Source: Candidatus Alistipes excrementipullorum (GTDB taxonomy: Bacteria > Bacteroidota > Bacteroidia > Bacteroidales > Rikenellaceae). From it: 9,752 nucleotides of DNA. The DNA lies in NCBI GenBank assembly GCA_019113665.1, contig DXGW01000078.1, forward strand, positions 1 to 9,752. Direction: 5' to 3'. How positions within the stretch are numbered: the stretch's first letter is position 1; each line of letters opens with the position of its first letter. Position numbers and translations under genes: made by a program. The notes under the pieces were generated by a model. It was not told where the DNA came from, ran no database searches, and saw only the letters and a program-made list of their open reading frames with translations. Below, one piece after another: positions 1 to 6,914 of this stretch.

Positions 1-3000
1 TAGCAAGGTGATGTTGAGTCCTACCACTACCGTACGGACATTGGGATATGTACCCCAGTCTATACCCATCTGCGTGGCGGTATCCCACTGGCTAACTTCG
101 GGGTCGTAGCCCGAGTATTTGGTCCAGGTGATGAAGTTCTGCAGCGATATGTACGGCTGTATGCGCGAGATGTAGGCGCGGCGAAGCTTGGGCGATGTGA
201 TGTCGTACGAGAGGGTGATGTTCTTCACCTTGAGGTACGAACCGTCCTCTACCCAGCGTGTCGAGTTCTTGACGTTGTAGGCGTCTGTCGTTGCACGCGG
301 CACGTCGGTGATCTGTCCGGGAATTCTCCAGCGGCGCAGAACCGTCGTCGTCTGGTTGTTGCCGTTGTACATACCTTCGGTCTCGATGCGCGATGCGTTG
401 AAGATGTCGTTGCCGTAGGAACCCGTAAGCAGGATACTCAGCGAAAGACCCTTCCACGAGAAGGTGTTGGTCATACCGAACGTGAACTTCGGGTTGGCGT
501 CGCCGATCCATGTCTTGTCCGACGGGGTGATCTCGCCGTCGTTGTTGAGGTCTCGGTAGATGAGGTCACCGGTCTCGGGATCGACACCGTCGGAGATGTA
601 GCCCCAGAATTTCGACAGCGGCTGGCCCGGAGTCATGCGGATAACGTAGTCGTTGACGATGTCCGCCGTCTTGCCATAGTAGTAAACCTGCTGCAGGTCG
701 AGTTTCTCGAGACGGTTGCGGTTTGCCGAGATGTTGAAGTCGGTGGTCCATGTGAAGTCCTTGCGGGCGATGTTCACGGACGATATCTGGAATTCGATAC
801 CCATGTTCGACATCTCACCCTCGTTGCGGATAATGTTGGGGTAGGGCGAAGGCATCGGGACACTCATGAGCATGTCCTTGGTATATTTATAATATAGGTC
901 AAGGGTGAAGCTCAGACGGCTGTTGAGAACCGAGAAGTCGATGCCGACGTTGGTCTGCGTGGTTGTCTCCCACGTCAGGTCCTTGTTCTGGATATTGCTT
1001 TTCGAGCCGACCGTAGGAACTGCCTGCGAGTATGCGTCATCGGTCCAGTTGTAGTAGTTGGTGTTGTAGAGCTGCATCCAGCCGTATGAGGTCAGACCCG
1101 ACTGGTTACCGGTCTGTCCCCAGCCGACGCGCAGCTTGAGGTCGTTGATCCACAGTACGTCCTTGAGGAACTGCTCCTGCGATATGCGCCATGCGGCCGA
1201 TACCGAAGGGAAGTAACCCCAGCGGTGACCCGGGGCGAGCTTCGACGAACCGTCGGCTCGGAAGTTAGCGGTCAGCAGGTAACGGTCGTCGTAGTTGTAC
1301 GATACGCGGGCCAGGTACGACATGATCGACCATTCGTCCTTGCCGACGCTCTGTCCGCGCAGACCGCCGTTGTTACCGCCGTTGATATTGGTGATGGCGT
1401 TGCCGTTTGTGGTCGAGAAGTATGAGCGGCTGCCGGTGAGCTGTTCCCATACGGATACCGTGGCCGACGTACCGCCCATTAGCTCGAGGTTGTGGCGGCC
1501 GAAATTGGCCTGCCATGTGAGAATATTGTCATAGACCATTCGCCAGTCGTCCGAACGGGTATCCGATGCCGTTCCGTGCTCGGTACGTCCGTGGGTGGTG
1601 CGGATCGGGTCGAGGAACGTCGAGTTGTGCGCCCACGAGCGGTCCATGGTTACCGTGGACTTGAATGTGAGTCCCTTTGCCAGGAAGAAGTTCAGGTTGC
1701 CCGACAGGATAAGGCGGTCGGTGATATACTTGTCGTAGTCGGTGCGGGCCATGTTCTCACGCGGGGAGGTGAGGTTGGCTCCGTAGAAGTTGTTGTTGAA
1801 CTGGTCGGGGTTCTCGGGATCCCATACCGGGGCATAGGTCGGGGTCGTGATTGCCGATACTACCACACCGGCGCGGTTGGCACCCTGTCCGGATATGATC
1901 GAACCCTTCGACGAGTAGTGCGAGAAGGTAGTCGAGGCGCTTGCCGACAGCCACTTGAAAATCTTGCGGTCGAAGCTGGCCTTGACGTTGTATCGGTCGG
2001 CCGAGGTGGTGTTGATGACACCCTTTTCGCTGGAGTATCCGCCGCCCAGATAGTACGACGATTTTTCGTTGCCGTCCGATATCGAGAACTGGTAGTTCTG
2101 GTTGATACCGTTCGAGTAGGTCTCGTCGAACCAGTCGGTCACGTCGGTAATCACGTCGGGAAGTCCCGATACGGCACCGGTCTCCTCCATGAGTTCGCGG
2201 TACTGCTGTGCGTTGAGCACGTCATAGTTCTTCGTTACCTGCGAGATGCCGACATAGGTCGAGAATGTAACTTCGGGACCCTTCTTGGCACTTCCCTGCT
2301 TGGTGGTGATCAGCACGACGCCGTTGGCTGCACGCGATCCGTAGATTGCGGCCGACGATGCGTCCTTGAGCACCTGCATTGTCTCGATCTCGTTGGGTGA
2401 AAGGTAGGCTACGGCCGAACTGCCGGTTCCTACGGGTACGCCGTCAACAACGAAAAGAGGCTCGTTGGTCGAAGCGGAATAGATGGACGAGGCACCGCGC
2501 ACGCGGATTACCATGCCCTGACCCGGCGCACCGTTGGGCTGGATTACCTGTACGCCGGCAGCCTTGCCCTGCAGTGCTCCCGATACCGACGATATCGGTC
2601 GGCGGTCCAGGTCGTCGGTCTTTACGATCGACACGGCCGTGGTGATGTCCTTCTGTTTTACTGTACCGTAACCGATGGCGACTACGGCATCGAGTTCCAC
2701 GGCATTTTCAGCAAGCGTTACATCAATACGGGTACGTCCGTTTACCGGAATGGTCTGGTCGACGTATCCGAGCGATTGATACACAAGAGTGGGTGCGGAC
2801 CCCCCCCCTTTGAGTTTCAGTGTGTAGGTGCCGTCCATGCCGGTTGCGGTGCCGTTCGTCGTACCATCTTCGATGACGGTCGCTCCAATGACGGGTTGTC
2901 CTGACTTGTCGGTGACGGTTCCTGTTACGGTCACCTCTTGAGCCATTGCTGTCGTCCCGAACAGTATGAACAATGCGCTAAGAAGCAAAGTCCTGTATCC

Positions 3001-3042
3001 GTTCCGGCGACAAGGCCGCAGTTTTAAGTTGAAACTTGTCAT
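1..3042 (-). CDS. SusC/RagA-family TonB-dependent outer-membrane transporter (3' end just cut off)
   Basis: Outer-membrane TonB-dependent channel of the SusC type, which imports oligosaccharides or peptides together with a SusD lipoprotein lid. I translated it by hand from ATG at 3042: 1014 codons stay open to the window edge, so only a few residues and the stop are missing, given the usual length of about 1000 and the final strand ending VVVGLNITLL. Residues 1-34 are a signal peptide (basic start with RPCRRN, hydrophobic LLLSALFILFG, cleavage after AMA before Q35). Residues 36-120 are a carboxypeptidase-regulatory-like beta domain, followed by the TonB-box-like VVAIGYG. The plug carries the family signatures GALQGKAAGVQV, IRVRGASS, PLFVVDGVPV, EIETMQVLKDASSAAIYG and RAANGVVLITTK. 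The rest is beta barrel rich in aromatic residues. The substrate cannot be read from the sequence. An unusual run of nine G encodes Gly79-81. The divergent regulator at 3392 is its likely controller. Confidence 0.95.
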   Translation of the reverse strand, partial: MTSFNLKLRPCRRNGYRTLLLSALFILFGTTAMAQEVTVTGTVTDKSGQPVIGATVIEDGTTNGTATGMDGTYTLKLKGGGSAPTLVYQSLGYVDQTIPVNGRTRIDVTLAENAVELDAVVAIGYGTVKQKDITTAVSIVKTDDLDRRPISSVSGALQGKAAGVQVIQPNGAPGQGMVIRVRGASSIYSASTNEPLFVVDGVPVGTGSSAVAYLSPNEIETMQVLKDASSAAIYGSRAANGVVLITTKQGSAKKGPEVTFSTYVGISQVTKNYDVLNAQQYRELMEETGAVSGLPDVITDVTDWFDETYSNGINQNYQFSISDGNEKSSYYLGGGYSSEKGVINTTSADRYNVKASFDRKIFKWLSASASTTFSHYSSKGSIISGQGANRAGVVVSAITTPTYAPVWDPENPDQFNNNFYGANLTSPRENMARTDYDKYITDRLILSGNLNFFLAKGLTFKSTVTMDRSWAHNSTFLDPIRTTHGRTEHGTASDTRSDDWRMVYDNILTWQANFGRHNLELMGGTSATVSVWEQLTGSRSYFSTTNGNAITNINGGNNGGLRGQSVGKDEWSIMSYLARVSYNYDDRYLLTANFRADGSSKLAPGHRWGYFPSVSAAWRISQEQFLKDVLWINDLKLRVGWGQTGNQSGLTSYGWMQLYNTNYYNWTDDAYSQAVPTVGSKSNIQNKDLTWETTTQTNVGIDFSVLNSRLSFTLDLYYKYTKDMLMSVPMPSPYPNIIRNEGEMSNMGIEFQISSVNIARKDFTWTTDFNISANRNRLEKLDLQQVYYYGKTADIVNDYVIRMTPGQPLSKFWGYISDGVDPETGDLIYRDLNNDGEITPSDKTWIGDANPKFTFGMTNTFSWKGLSLSILLTGSYGNDIFNASRIETEGMYNGNNQTTTVLRRWRIPGQITDVPRATTDAYNVKNSTRWVEDGSYLKVKNITLSYDITSPKLRRAYISRIQPYISLQNFITWTKYSGYDPEVSQWDTATQMGIDWGTYPNVRTVVVGLNITLL
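2800..2808 (-). repeat. Nine-G homopolymer inside susC
   Basis: Nine consecutive C on the plus strand read as GGG GGG GGG (Gly79-81) in the transporter, within the N-terminal carboxypeptidase-regulatory-like domain. The frame is intact at nine. A tract of eight would run into a TAA at 2744-2742 and a tract of ten into a TGA at 2725-2723, both truncating the protein soon after the signal peptide. In my hand translation the only other GGG glycine codon I noted is codon 29, so the tract is out of character with the gene's codon use. Confidence 0.9.
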
Positions 3043-3149
3043 ACGGATAAGTTTTGAAGTTAATAAAGTTTGTTCTACAATAATTAAATTAATAGAAAAA
3101 ATTAGGTAGAGTCGGTAGTGTTTGTGAATTTAGGTTCCCGGTTTTTATC

Positions 3150-3181
3150 TAAAATTAATAAATCTGCCGGTTATTACGAAA
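3150..3181 (-). promoter_or_regulatory. Weak candidate promoter for susC
   Basis: On the minus strand TAATTTTA (3157-3150) differs from the Bacteroidetes -7 consensus TAnnTTTG only in the last base. A T-rich run ending TTCG lies about 19 bases upstream, where the -33 TTTG would be. The leader would be about 100 bases. No perfect TAnnTTTG exists on this strand between 3043 and the regulator gene's own promoter. The promoter may therefore be weak and depend on the activator, or I may have picked the wrong site. Confidence 0.22.
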
Positions 3182-3361
3182 AAATAACGAAAATAAGTAG
3201 ATGTGTTTTGGTGTTTTTAATTCTATCTTGCTGATAATTAGGCATGATTTCTTCTCCGGCTTCAGAAAATAGGTAGATTTGTAAAAACGCTGCATTTGCG
3301 TAATATATACTGTGCGGGGCTGTTGTTTTTGGGTGCGAATGCGATATTCGGCGGATTTTCT

Positions 3362-3369
3362 TATCTTTG
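3362..3369 (+). promoter_or_regulatory. Promoter -7 element of the regulator gene
   Basis: TATCTTTG is an exact match to the Bacteroidetes sigma-ABfr -7 consensus TAnnTTTG, 22 bases before the ATG at 3392. This implies a short leader of roughly 15 to 20 bases. There is no good TTTG at the usual -33 distance; the nearest, at 3328-3331, is about ten bases too far upstream. The region before the ATG has no Shine-Dalgarno motif, as is normal in this phylum. Confidence 0.6.
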
Positions 3370-3391
3370 TTTATACAGAAACCGCTAACCC

Positions 3392-5110
3392 ATGAAGATA
3401 TTTGTAAAACTGTCATTGGCGCTGATAGCCTTTTTCCCTCTGATGTCGATGTCACGAGGGGGTGCACGAAGCCAGCTCGATGCCGAGCTTGCGCGCCTGG
3501 ACGTGGTTATCGCCAATCGTGAAACATACATAGCAGGCCGTGAACAACGCATACGCTCGCTGAAGAAGATACTCGAAACCACCGAGTTCTCCGATGACCA
3601 GCGCGTCATGCTCAACCAGCAGCTCATAGACGAGTATGTGCCTTACCAGGTCGATTCGGCGATCGAATACCTCTATTCCAATATTGCCCTGTGTGACAGG
3701 CTCGGGAACCGCTCGCGTGTCGACCGCAGCCGCATACAGTTGTCGTACCTATACAGTTCGGCCGGCATTTACCTCGAGGCTGCCAACCTGCTCGACAGGG
3801 TCGATACGGCGGCGTTGTGCAGCGAAGGGCTGGTTAAGTACTACATAGCGCGCCACAAACTGAACGACGAACTGCTGCTCTATTCGCGCGATACGCTGCA
3901 GAAACGCCATTCATGGCAGCTGGCCGAATATTATGCGCGTCAGATTGTGGAGAATACCGATTCGGCCTCCATGGCCAATGTGCAGTTCAGGTTGTGGCAG
4001 GCCATCGACCGCAAGGATTATGACCTTGCCGTCGAATATGCCGACCGTTTCTGTGCCGGGCAGCAGCCCCTGACCCGCGATTATGCCATAGCCGCTCACA
4101 TGCGTGCCCTTGTGGCCGACCGGACCGGTGACCGCGAAACGGCGCAGATATGGTATGCGCGGGCTGCAGCCACCGACATACAGTTGGCCATACGTGACAA
4201 TTCCGCCCTGAAAAGCCTCTCGATAACGCTTCTCGACTATGACGTGACGCGTGCGATGCGTTATGTGAGGGTGGTTATGGACGATGCGCGGTTCTTCAAT
4301 TCGTGGCTGCGGCCATGGCAGGACATGACCGTGATGTACAGTATCGAAAAGGCGTACATGGACCGTCAGCAGCGTGTGAACGTGCTGTACAACATAGTAT
4401 TCCTGTCGATCGGCATATTCCTTTTGCTGGCGTTCGGCGGTTTGCTCTTTTTCCGCCGCCAGAACCGCAAACTCAATGTCGCGAGGTTGCAGTTGCAGCA
4501 GGCGAACGCCAAACTCAACGAGTCCAACGCCAAACTCAACGAATCCAACGCCAAACTCAACGAGTCGAACGACAACCTGCAGCGTTTCAACGAGAAGCTG
4601 TTGTCGCTAAACGACCAGCTGTCGGAGTCCAATGAGGTGAAGGAGGAGTATATCGGCATATTCCTCACGATGTGTTCGGAGTATATCGACAAGATAATGG
4701 GTACGCGCCGCCACGTGCGCCGCATGCTGGTCGACGGGCGCATTGCCGAGTTGCGCAAGGAGTACTCCTCGCCCGAACCCAACAAGCGCGAACTCGACGA
4801 GTTCTACCACAATTTCGACACCACATTCCTGCATCTCTATCCGACGTTTATCGAGGATTTCAACTCTCTGCTCGACAGCGAGGCCCGCATAAAGCCGAAG
4901 AAGGGTGAGCTGCTGACCACGGAGCTGCGCATCTTCGCCCTTATACGTCTGGGCATACGCGACTCGTCGAAGATTGCGGCGTTGCTGCGCTATTCGACAA
5001 CGACCATATACAACTACCGCTCGAAGATAAAGAACCACACGATCGTGTCGCGTGAGGATTTCGAGGAGCGCATCAAGACCATCGGAGCCTTCAACCCGCA
5101 GCACCACTGA
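3392..5110 (+). CDS. SusR-like/DUF6377-like membrane-spanning transcriptional regulator
   Basis: Predicted inner-membrane sensor and DNA-binding protein of 572 residues. Residues 1-21 form a signal sequence (MKIFVKLSLALIAFFPLMSM). About 25-60 form a helical segment, LARLDVVIANRETYIAGREQ, typical of DUF6377 proteins. About 60-320 are helix pairs of TPR type, likely the periplasmic sensor. Residues 332-354 are one clear membrane segment followed by RRQNRK. Residues 362-415 are a coiled coil containing three copies of NAKLNES. The C-terminus (about 505-550, from LLTTELRIFALIRLGI to STTTIYNYRSKIK) resembles a LuxR-type helix-turn-helix, with recognition helix around residues 535-546. No kinase or receiver domain is present, so signalling would pass straight through the membrane as proposed for SusR. 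Divergent orientation next to susC suggests that operon as the target. The family is recognised from memory of its layout; ligand and DNA site are unknown. ATG 3392 is supported by the signal peptide and the promoter just upstream. Confidence 0.82.
   Translation: MKIFVKLSLALIAFFPLMSMSRGGARSQLDAELARLDVVIANRETYIAGREQRIRSLKKILETTEFSDDQRVMLNQQLIDEYVPYQVDSAIEYLYSNIALCDRLGNRSRVDRSRIQLSYLYSSAGIYLEAANLLDRVDTAALCSEGLVKYYIARHKLNDELLLYSRDTLQKRHSWQLAEYYARQIVENTDSASMANVQFRLWQAIDRKDYDLAVEYADRFCAGQQPLTRDYAIAAHMRALVADRTGDRETAQIWYARAAATDIQLAIRDNSALKSLSITLLDYDVTRAMRYVRVVMDDARFFNSWLRPWQDMTVMYSIEKAYMDRQQRVNVLYNIVFLSIGIFLLLAFGGLLFFRRQNRKLNVARLQLQQANAKLNESNAKLNESNAKLNESNDNLQRFNEKLLSLNDQLSESNEVKEEYIGIFLTMCSEYIDKIMGTRRHVRRMLVDGRIAELRKEYSSPEPNKRELDEFYHNFDTTFLHLYPTFIEDFNSLLDSEARIKPKKGELLTTELRIFALIRLGIRDSSKIAALLRYSTTTIYNYRSKIKNHTIVSREDFEERIKTIGAFNPQHH
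4505..4567 (+). repeat. Three tandem 21-base repeats encoding NAKLNES heptads
   Basis: Three 21-base units at 4505-4525, 4526-4546 and 4547-4567 are nearly identical; only third-codon bases (gag/gaa, tcc/tcg) differ. Each encodes one heptad, Asn-Ala-Lys-Leu-Asn-Glu-Ser (residues 372-392), directly after the membrane segment of the regulator. A degenerate fourth unit (NDNLQRF) follows. Because the unit is a multiple of three, gain or loss of a copy keeps the frame and changes the coiled coil by exactly one heptad. Confidence 0.95.
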
Positions 5111-5135
5111 TGCACCGTTCGGATCCGTGCAATAA

Positions 5136-5168
5136 AAAAGCAGCCCCGATTCGGTCGGGACTGCTTTT
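5136..5168. terminator. Bidirectional intrinsic terminator between regulator and tRNA-Leu
   Basis: The hairpin arms are AAAAGCAG-C-CCCGA (5136-5149) and TCGGG-A-CTGCTTTT (5155-5168) around a five-base loop, giving 13 pairs with one mismatch. The stem ends in A-run and T-run, so it makes a U-tailed hairpin on either strand. It lies 25 bases after the regulator stop and 2 bases beyond the 3' end of the convergent tRNA gene, so one element serves both. Confidence 0.88.
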
Positions 5169-5170
5169 CG

Positions 5171-5252
5171 TGCGGATAAAGGGACTCGAACCCCCACGCC
5201 TCTCGGCATCAGATCCTAAGTCTGACGTGGCTACCAATTACACCATATCCGC
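5171..5252 (-). tRNA. tRNA-Leu, anticodon UAG
   Basis: The 82-base minus-strand cloverleaf reads from GCGGATA at 5252. The acceptor stem GCGGATA pairs with TATCCGC, followed by discriminator A. The D arm has GTG/CAC with a TAATTGGTAGC loop. The anticodon stem TCAGA/TCTGA closes the loop CTTAGGA, giving anticodon UAG (reads CUA and probably other CUN codons). A long variable arm, GCC-GAGA-GGC, marks this as a class II tRNA. The T arm GGGGG/CCCTT has the loop TTCGAGT. Anticodon and extra arm together make leucine the clear identity. CCA is not encoded and must be added after transcription. Confidence 0.97.
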
Positions 5253-5265
5253 AGACGATGTTCCG

Positions 5266-5273
5266 CAAAGTTA
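5266..5273 (-). promoter_or_regulatory. Promoter -7 element of tRNA-Leu
   Basis: TAACTTTG on the minus strand matches TAnnTTTG exactly, 13 bases before the first base of the mature tRNA, leaving a very short 5' leader for RNase P. A run of eight T lies directly upstream. No clear TTTG occurs at the -33 position. Confidence 0.62.
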
Positions 5274-5307
5274 GAAAAAAAACGCAATAGCCCGACCCAT
5301 AGGCCGA

Positions 5308-5334
5308 TATTTTTGCAAATAATGGTTAATTTTG
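5308..5334 (+). promoter_or_regulatory. Two overlapping -7 candidates for the oxidoreductase operon
   Basis: TATTTTTG (5308-5315) and TAATTTTG (5327-5334) both match TAnnTTTG exactly. Neither has a good TTTG at the -33 distance. If either is used, transcription starts at about 5322-5342. That favours ATG 5355 as the translation start over TTG 5313 or ATG 5322, which would overlap or precede the transcript start. Confidence 0.45.
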
Positions 5335-5354
5335 CGTTGTTAACGAACGATGTC

Positions 5355-6908
5355 ATGCCGCAAACCGTAACTCTCTCACTTACGCCGAAACAGGCCGCCG
5401 ATACAAAATTCTATACCTTGCAGGCGGCACGTACGCTCGGCGTCTCTGACCGTGACATCGCGCTGGTGCGTGTGGTCAAGCGGTCGGTCGATGCCCGCCG
5501 CGGACGGCCGAAAGTGAATCTCTCGCTTGAGGTATATGTCGACCGCGAGCCTCTGCCCGCTCCCGTGCATTTCGATTATCCTTCGGTTGCGGGACATACT
5601 CCGGTAGTTATAGTCGGCGCCGGCCCTGCGGGGCTTTTTGCCGCTTTGCGGCTTATTGAACTCGGTCTGCGTCCGATAATAGTCGAGAGGGGCAAGGAGG
5701 TGCTGCCCCGCAAGCGCGATGTAGCCGCGATCAACCGCAACGGAGCCGTCGACCCCGACTCGAACTATGCATTCGGCGAGGGCGGAGCCGGTACCTTCTC
5801 CGACGGCAAACTCTTTACGCGCAGCAAGAAACGCGGCGACTACAACAAGGCCCTGCAGACGCTTGTCTTTCACGGGGCGTCGCCCGAAATCCTTTACGAG
5901 GCTCACCCGCACATCGGGTCCGACCGCCTGCCCCGCATAATCTCGGCCATGTGCCGCACGATTTGCGATGCCGGCGGCGAGGTGCTGTTCGGCCGCAGGG
6001 TTACCGCCCTGAAACTGGAGCGCGGCCGTGTCTGCGGCGTGTGGTGCGGCGATACGGAGATAGATGCTGCGGCCGTAGTGCTGGCAACAGGACATTCGGC
6101 CGATGACATATACATGATGCTGCACGATGCCGGAATTGCACTTGAGGCTAAACCGTTTGCTCTCGGTGTGAGGATCGAGCACCCGCAGGCTCTCATAGAC
6201 TCGATACAGTACCGCAACTCTTCGGAGATGGAGTATCTGCCGGCGGCCTCCTATTCGCTCGTGTCGCAGGAGGGCGGGCGCGGCGTCTACTCCTTCTGCA
6301 TGTGCCCGGGCGGATTCATGGTCCCGGCCATGACCGACGCGTCGCAGTCGGTGGTGAACGGAATGTCGCCGAGCGAGCGCAACTCGCCGTTTGCCAATTC
6401 GGGTCTTGTGACCGAGATACGCGTCTCCGATTTCGAGTATCTGCGCCCGCAATACGGGGATCTCGCCGGACTGGCATTCCGCCGCGAAGTCGAGACTGCG
6501 GCACGACGCAACGGTGGCGAGCATCAGATAGCACCGGCACAGCGTGTGACCGATTTCGTTGCGGGCCGCGGCAGCTCCAGTCTGCCTGCCGTATCGTATA
6601 TCCCGGGGGTGACCCCGTCACGACTCGACCGGTGGCTGCCCGATTTTGTGTCGGCGGCTTTGCGCAGCGGCATATCGACATTCGGGCGACGCATGCACGG
6701 GTTCCTGACCGATCAGGCCGTGGTGACGGGCGTGGAGTCGCGTACCTCTACTCCGGTGCGGATCCCGCGTGACCCGGCCACACTGATGCACCCGACGGCC
6801 GAGGGGCTCTTCCCGACGGGGGAGGGCGCCGGATATGCCGGTGGGATAATCTCGGCGGCACTCGACGGTGAGCGTGTTGCCGATGCCGTCAAATCTTATG
6901 TCAGATAG
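5355..6908 (+). CDS. FAD-dependent NAD(P)-type oxidoreductase (COG2509-like)
   Basis: Flavoprotein of 517 residues resembling the uncharacterised FAD-dependent dehydrogenases of COG2509. An N-terminal domain of about 80 residues (MPQTVTLSLTPKQAAD and onward, with a basic RRGRPK segment) precedes the Rossmann dinucleotide-binding motif VVIVGAGPAGLFAA, in which GAGPAG is residues 88-93; the acidic strand end IIVERG follows. FGEGGAGTFSDGKLFTR is a hallmark of the family. A second nucleotide-type motif, VVLATGHSADD, and a C-terminal FAD contact region, GLFPTGEGAGYAGGIISAA, complete the fold. No signal peptide or membrane segment is visible, so it should be cytosolic. The reaction and substrate are unknown. 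The frame is open back to a TTG at 5313 and an ATG at 5322, but ATG 5355 is preferred because promoter-like -7 boxes sit at 5308-5334 and the homologous-looking N-terminus begins there. The next gene starts 6 bases after the stop. Confidence 0.9.
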   Translation: MPQTVTLSLTPKQAADTKFYTLQAARTLGVSDRDIALVRVVKRSVDARRGRPKVNLSLEVYVDREPLPAPVHFDYPSVAGHTPVVIVGAGPAGLFAALRLIELGLRPIIVERGKEVLPRKRDVAAINRNGAVDPDSNYAFGEGGAGTFSDGKLFTRSKKRGDYNKALQTLVFHGASPEILYEAHPHIGSDRLPRIISAMCRTICDAGGEVLFGRRVTALKLERGRVCGVWCGDTEIDAAAVVLATGHSADDIYMMLHDAGIALEAKPFALGVRIEHPQALIDSIQYRNSSEMEYLPAASYSLVSQEGGRGVYSFCMCPGGFMVPAMTDASQSVVNGMSPSERNSPFANSGLVTEIRVSDFEYLRPQYGDLAGLAFRREVETAARRNGGEHQIAPAQRVTDFVAGRGSSSLPAVSYIPGVTPSRLDRWLPDFVSAALRSGISTFGRRMHGFLTDQAVVTGVESRTSTPVRIPRDPATLMHPTAEGLFPTGEGAGYAGGIISAALDGERVADAVKSYVR

Positions 6909-6914
6909 AAATTT

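Larger units (their letters stand above)
3043..3391. other. AT-rich divergent intergenic region between susC and its putative regulator
   Basis: These 349 bases hold no convincing gene and are much more AT-rich than the flanking coding DNA. They must contain both promoters. Short repeated words are present: CCGGTT followed by an AT-rich tail at 3138 and again at 3167 (29 bases apart, same orientation), and TAGGTAGA at 3103-3110 and 3270-3277. Either pair could be operator sites for the regulator, but this is a guess from repetition and position. A further TAGATTTG on the plus strand at 3274-3281 matches the -7 consensus and could be a second, upstream start for the regulator. Confidence 0.5.

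Noticed and set aside
1492..2400. A 302-codon open frame on the plus strand opposite susC
   Set aside because: It lies wholly antisense to a transporter with clear family motifs. Its composition (rich in V, R, G) is what the reverse of GC-biased codons gives, and it has no recognisable domain or upstream promoter.
2800..2808. Idea that the G tract already causes a frameshift and that susC is a pseudogene
   Set aside because: Counting from the ATG at 3042, the tract starts on a codon boundary (234 bases) and the frame continues with SusC motifs to the window edge, so the gene is intact as given.
3131..3142. GGGAACC on the minus strand as an ECF-sigma -35 element for susC
   Set aside because: No matching -10 element was found at a proper distance, and no ECF sigma or anti-sigma gene is in the window; the resemblance is too short to count.
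3174..3467. A 97-codon minus-strand frame across the divergent intergenic region
   Set aside because: It starts inside the regulator's signal-peptide coding region and covers its promoter, with no recognisable domain; it is likely chance in AT-rich DNA.
4607..5209. A 200-codon open frame on the minus strand running through the regulator's helix-turn-helix, the terminator and part of the tRNA
   Set aside because: It begins inside the tRNA gene and crosses a terminator, and its product has no family features.
5376..6524. A 382-codon open frame on the minus strand opposite the oxidoreductase
   Set aside because: Antisense shadow: the plus-strand frame carries GAGPAG and other flavoprotein motifs, whereas this frame shows none and has the skewed R/A/H-rich composition of mirror frames.
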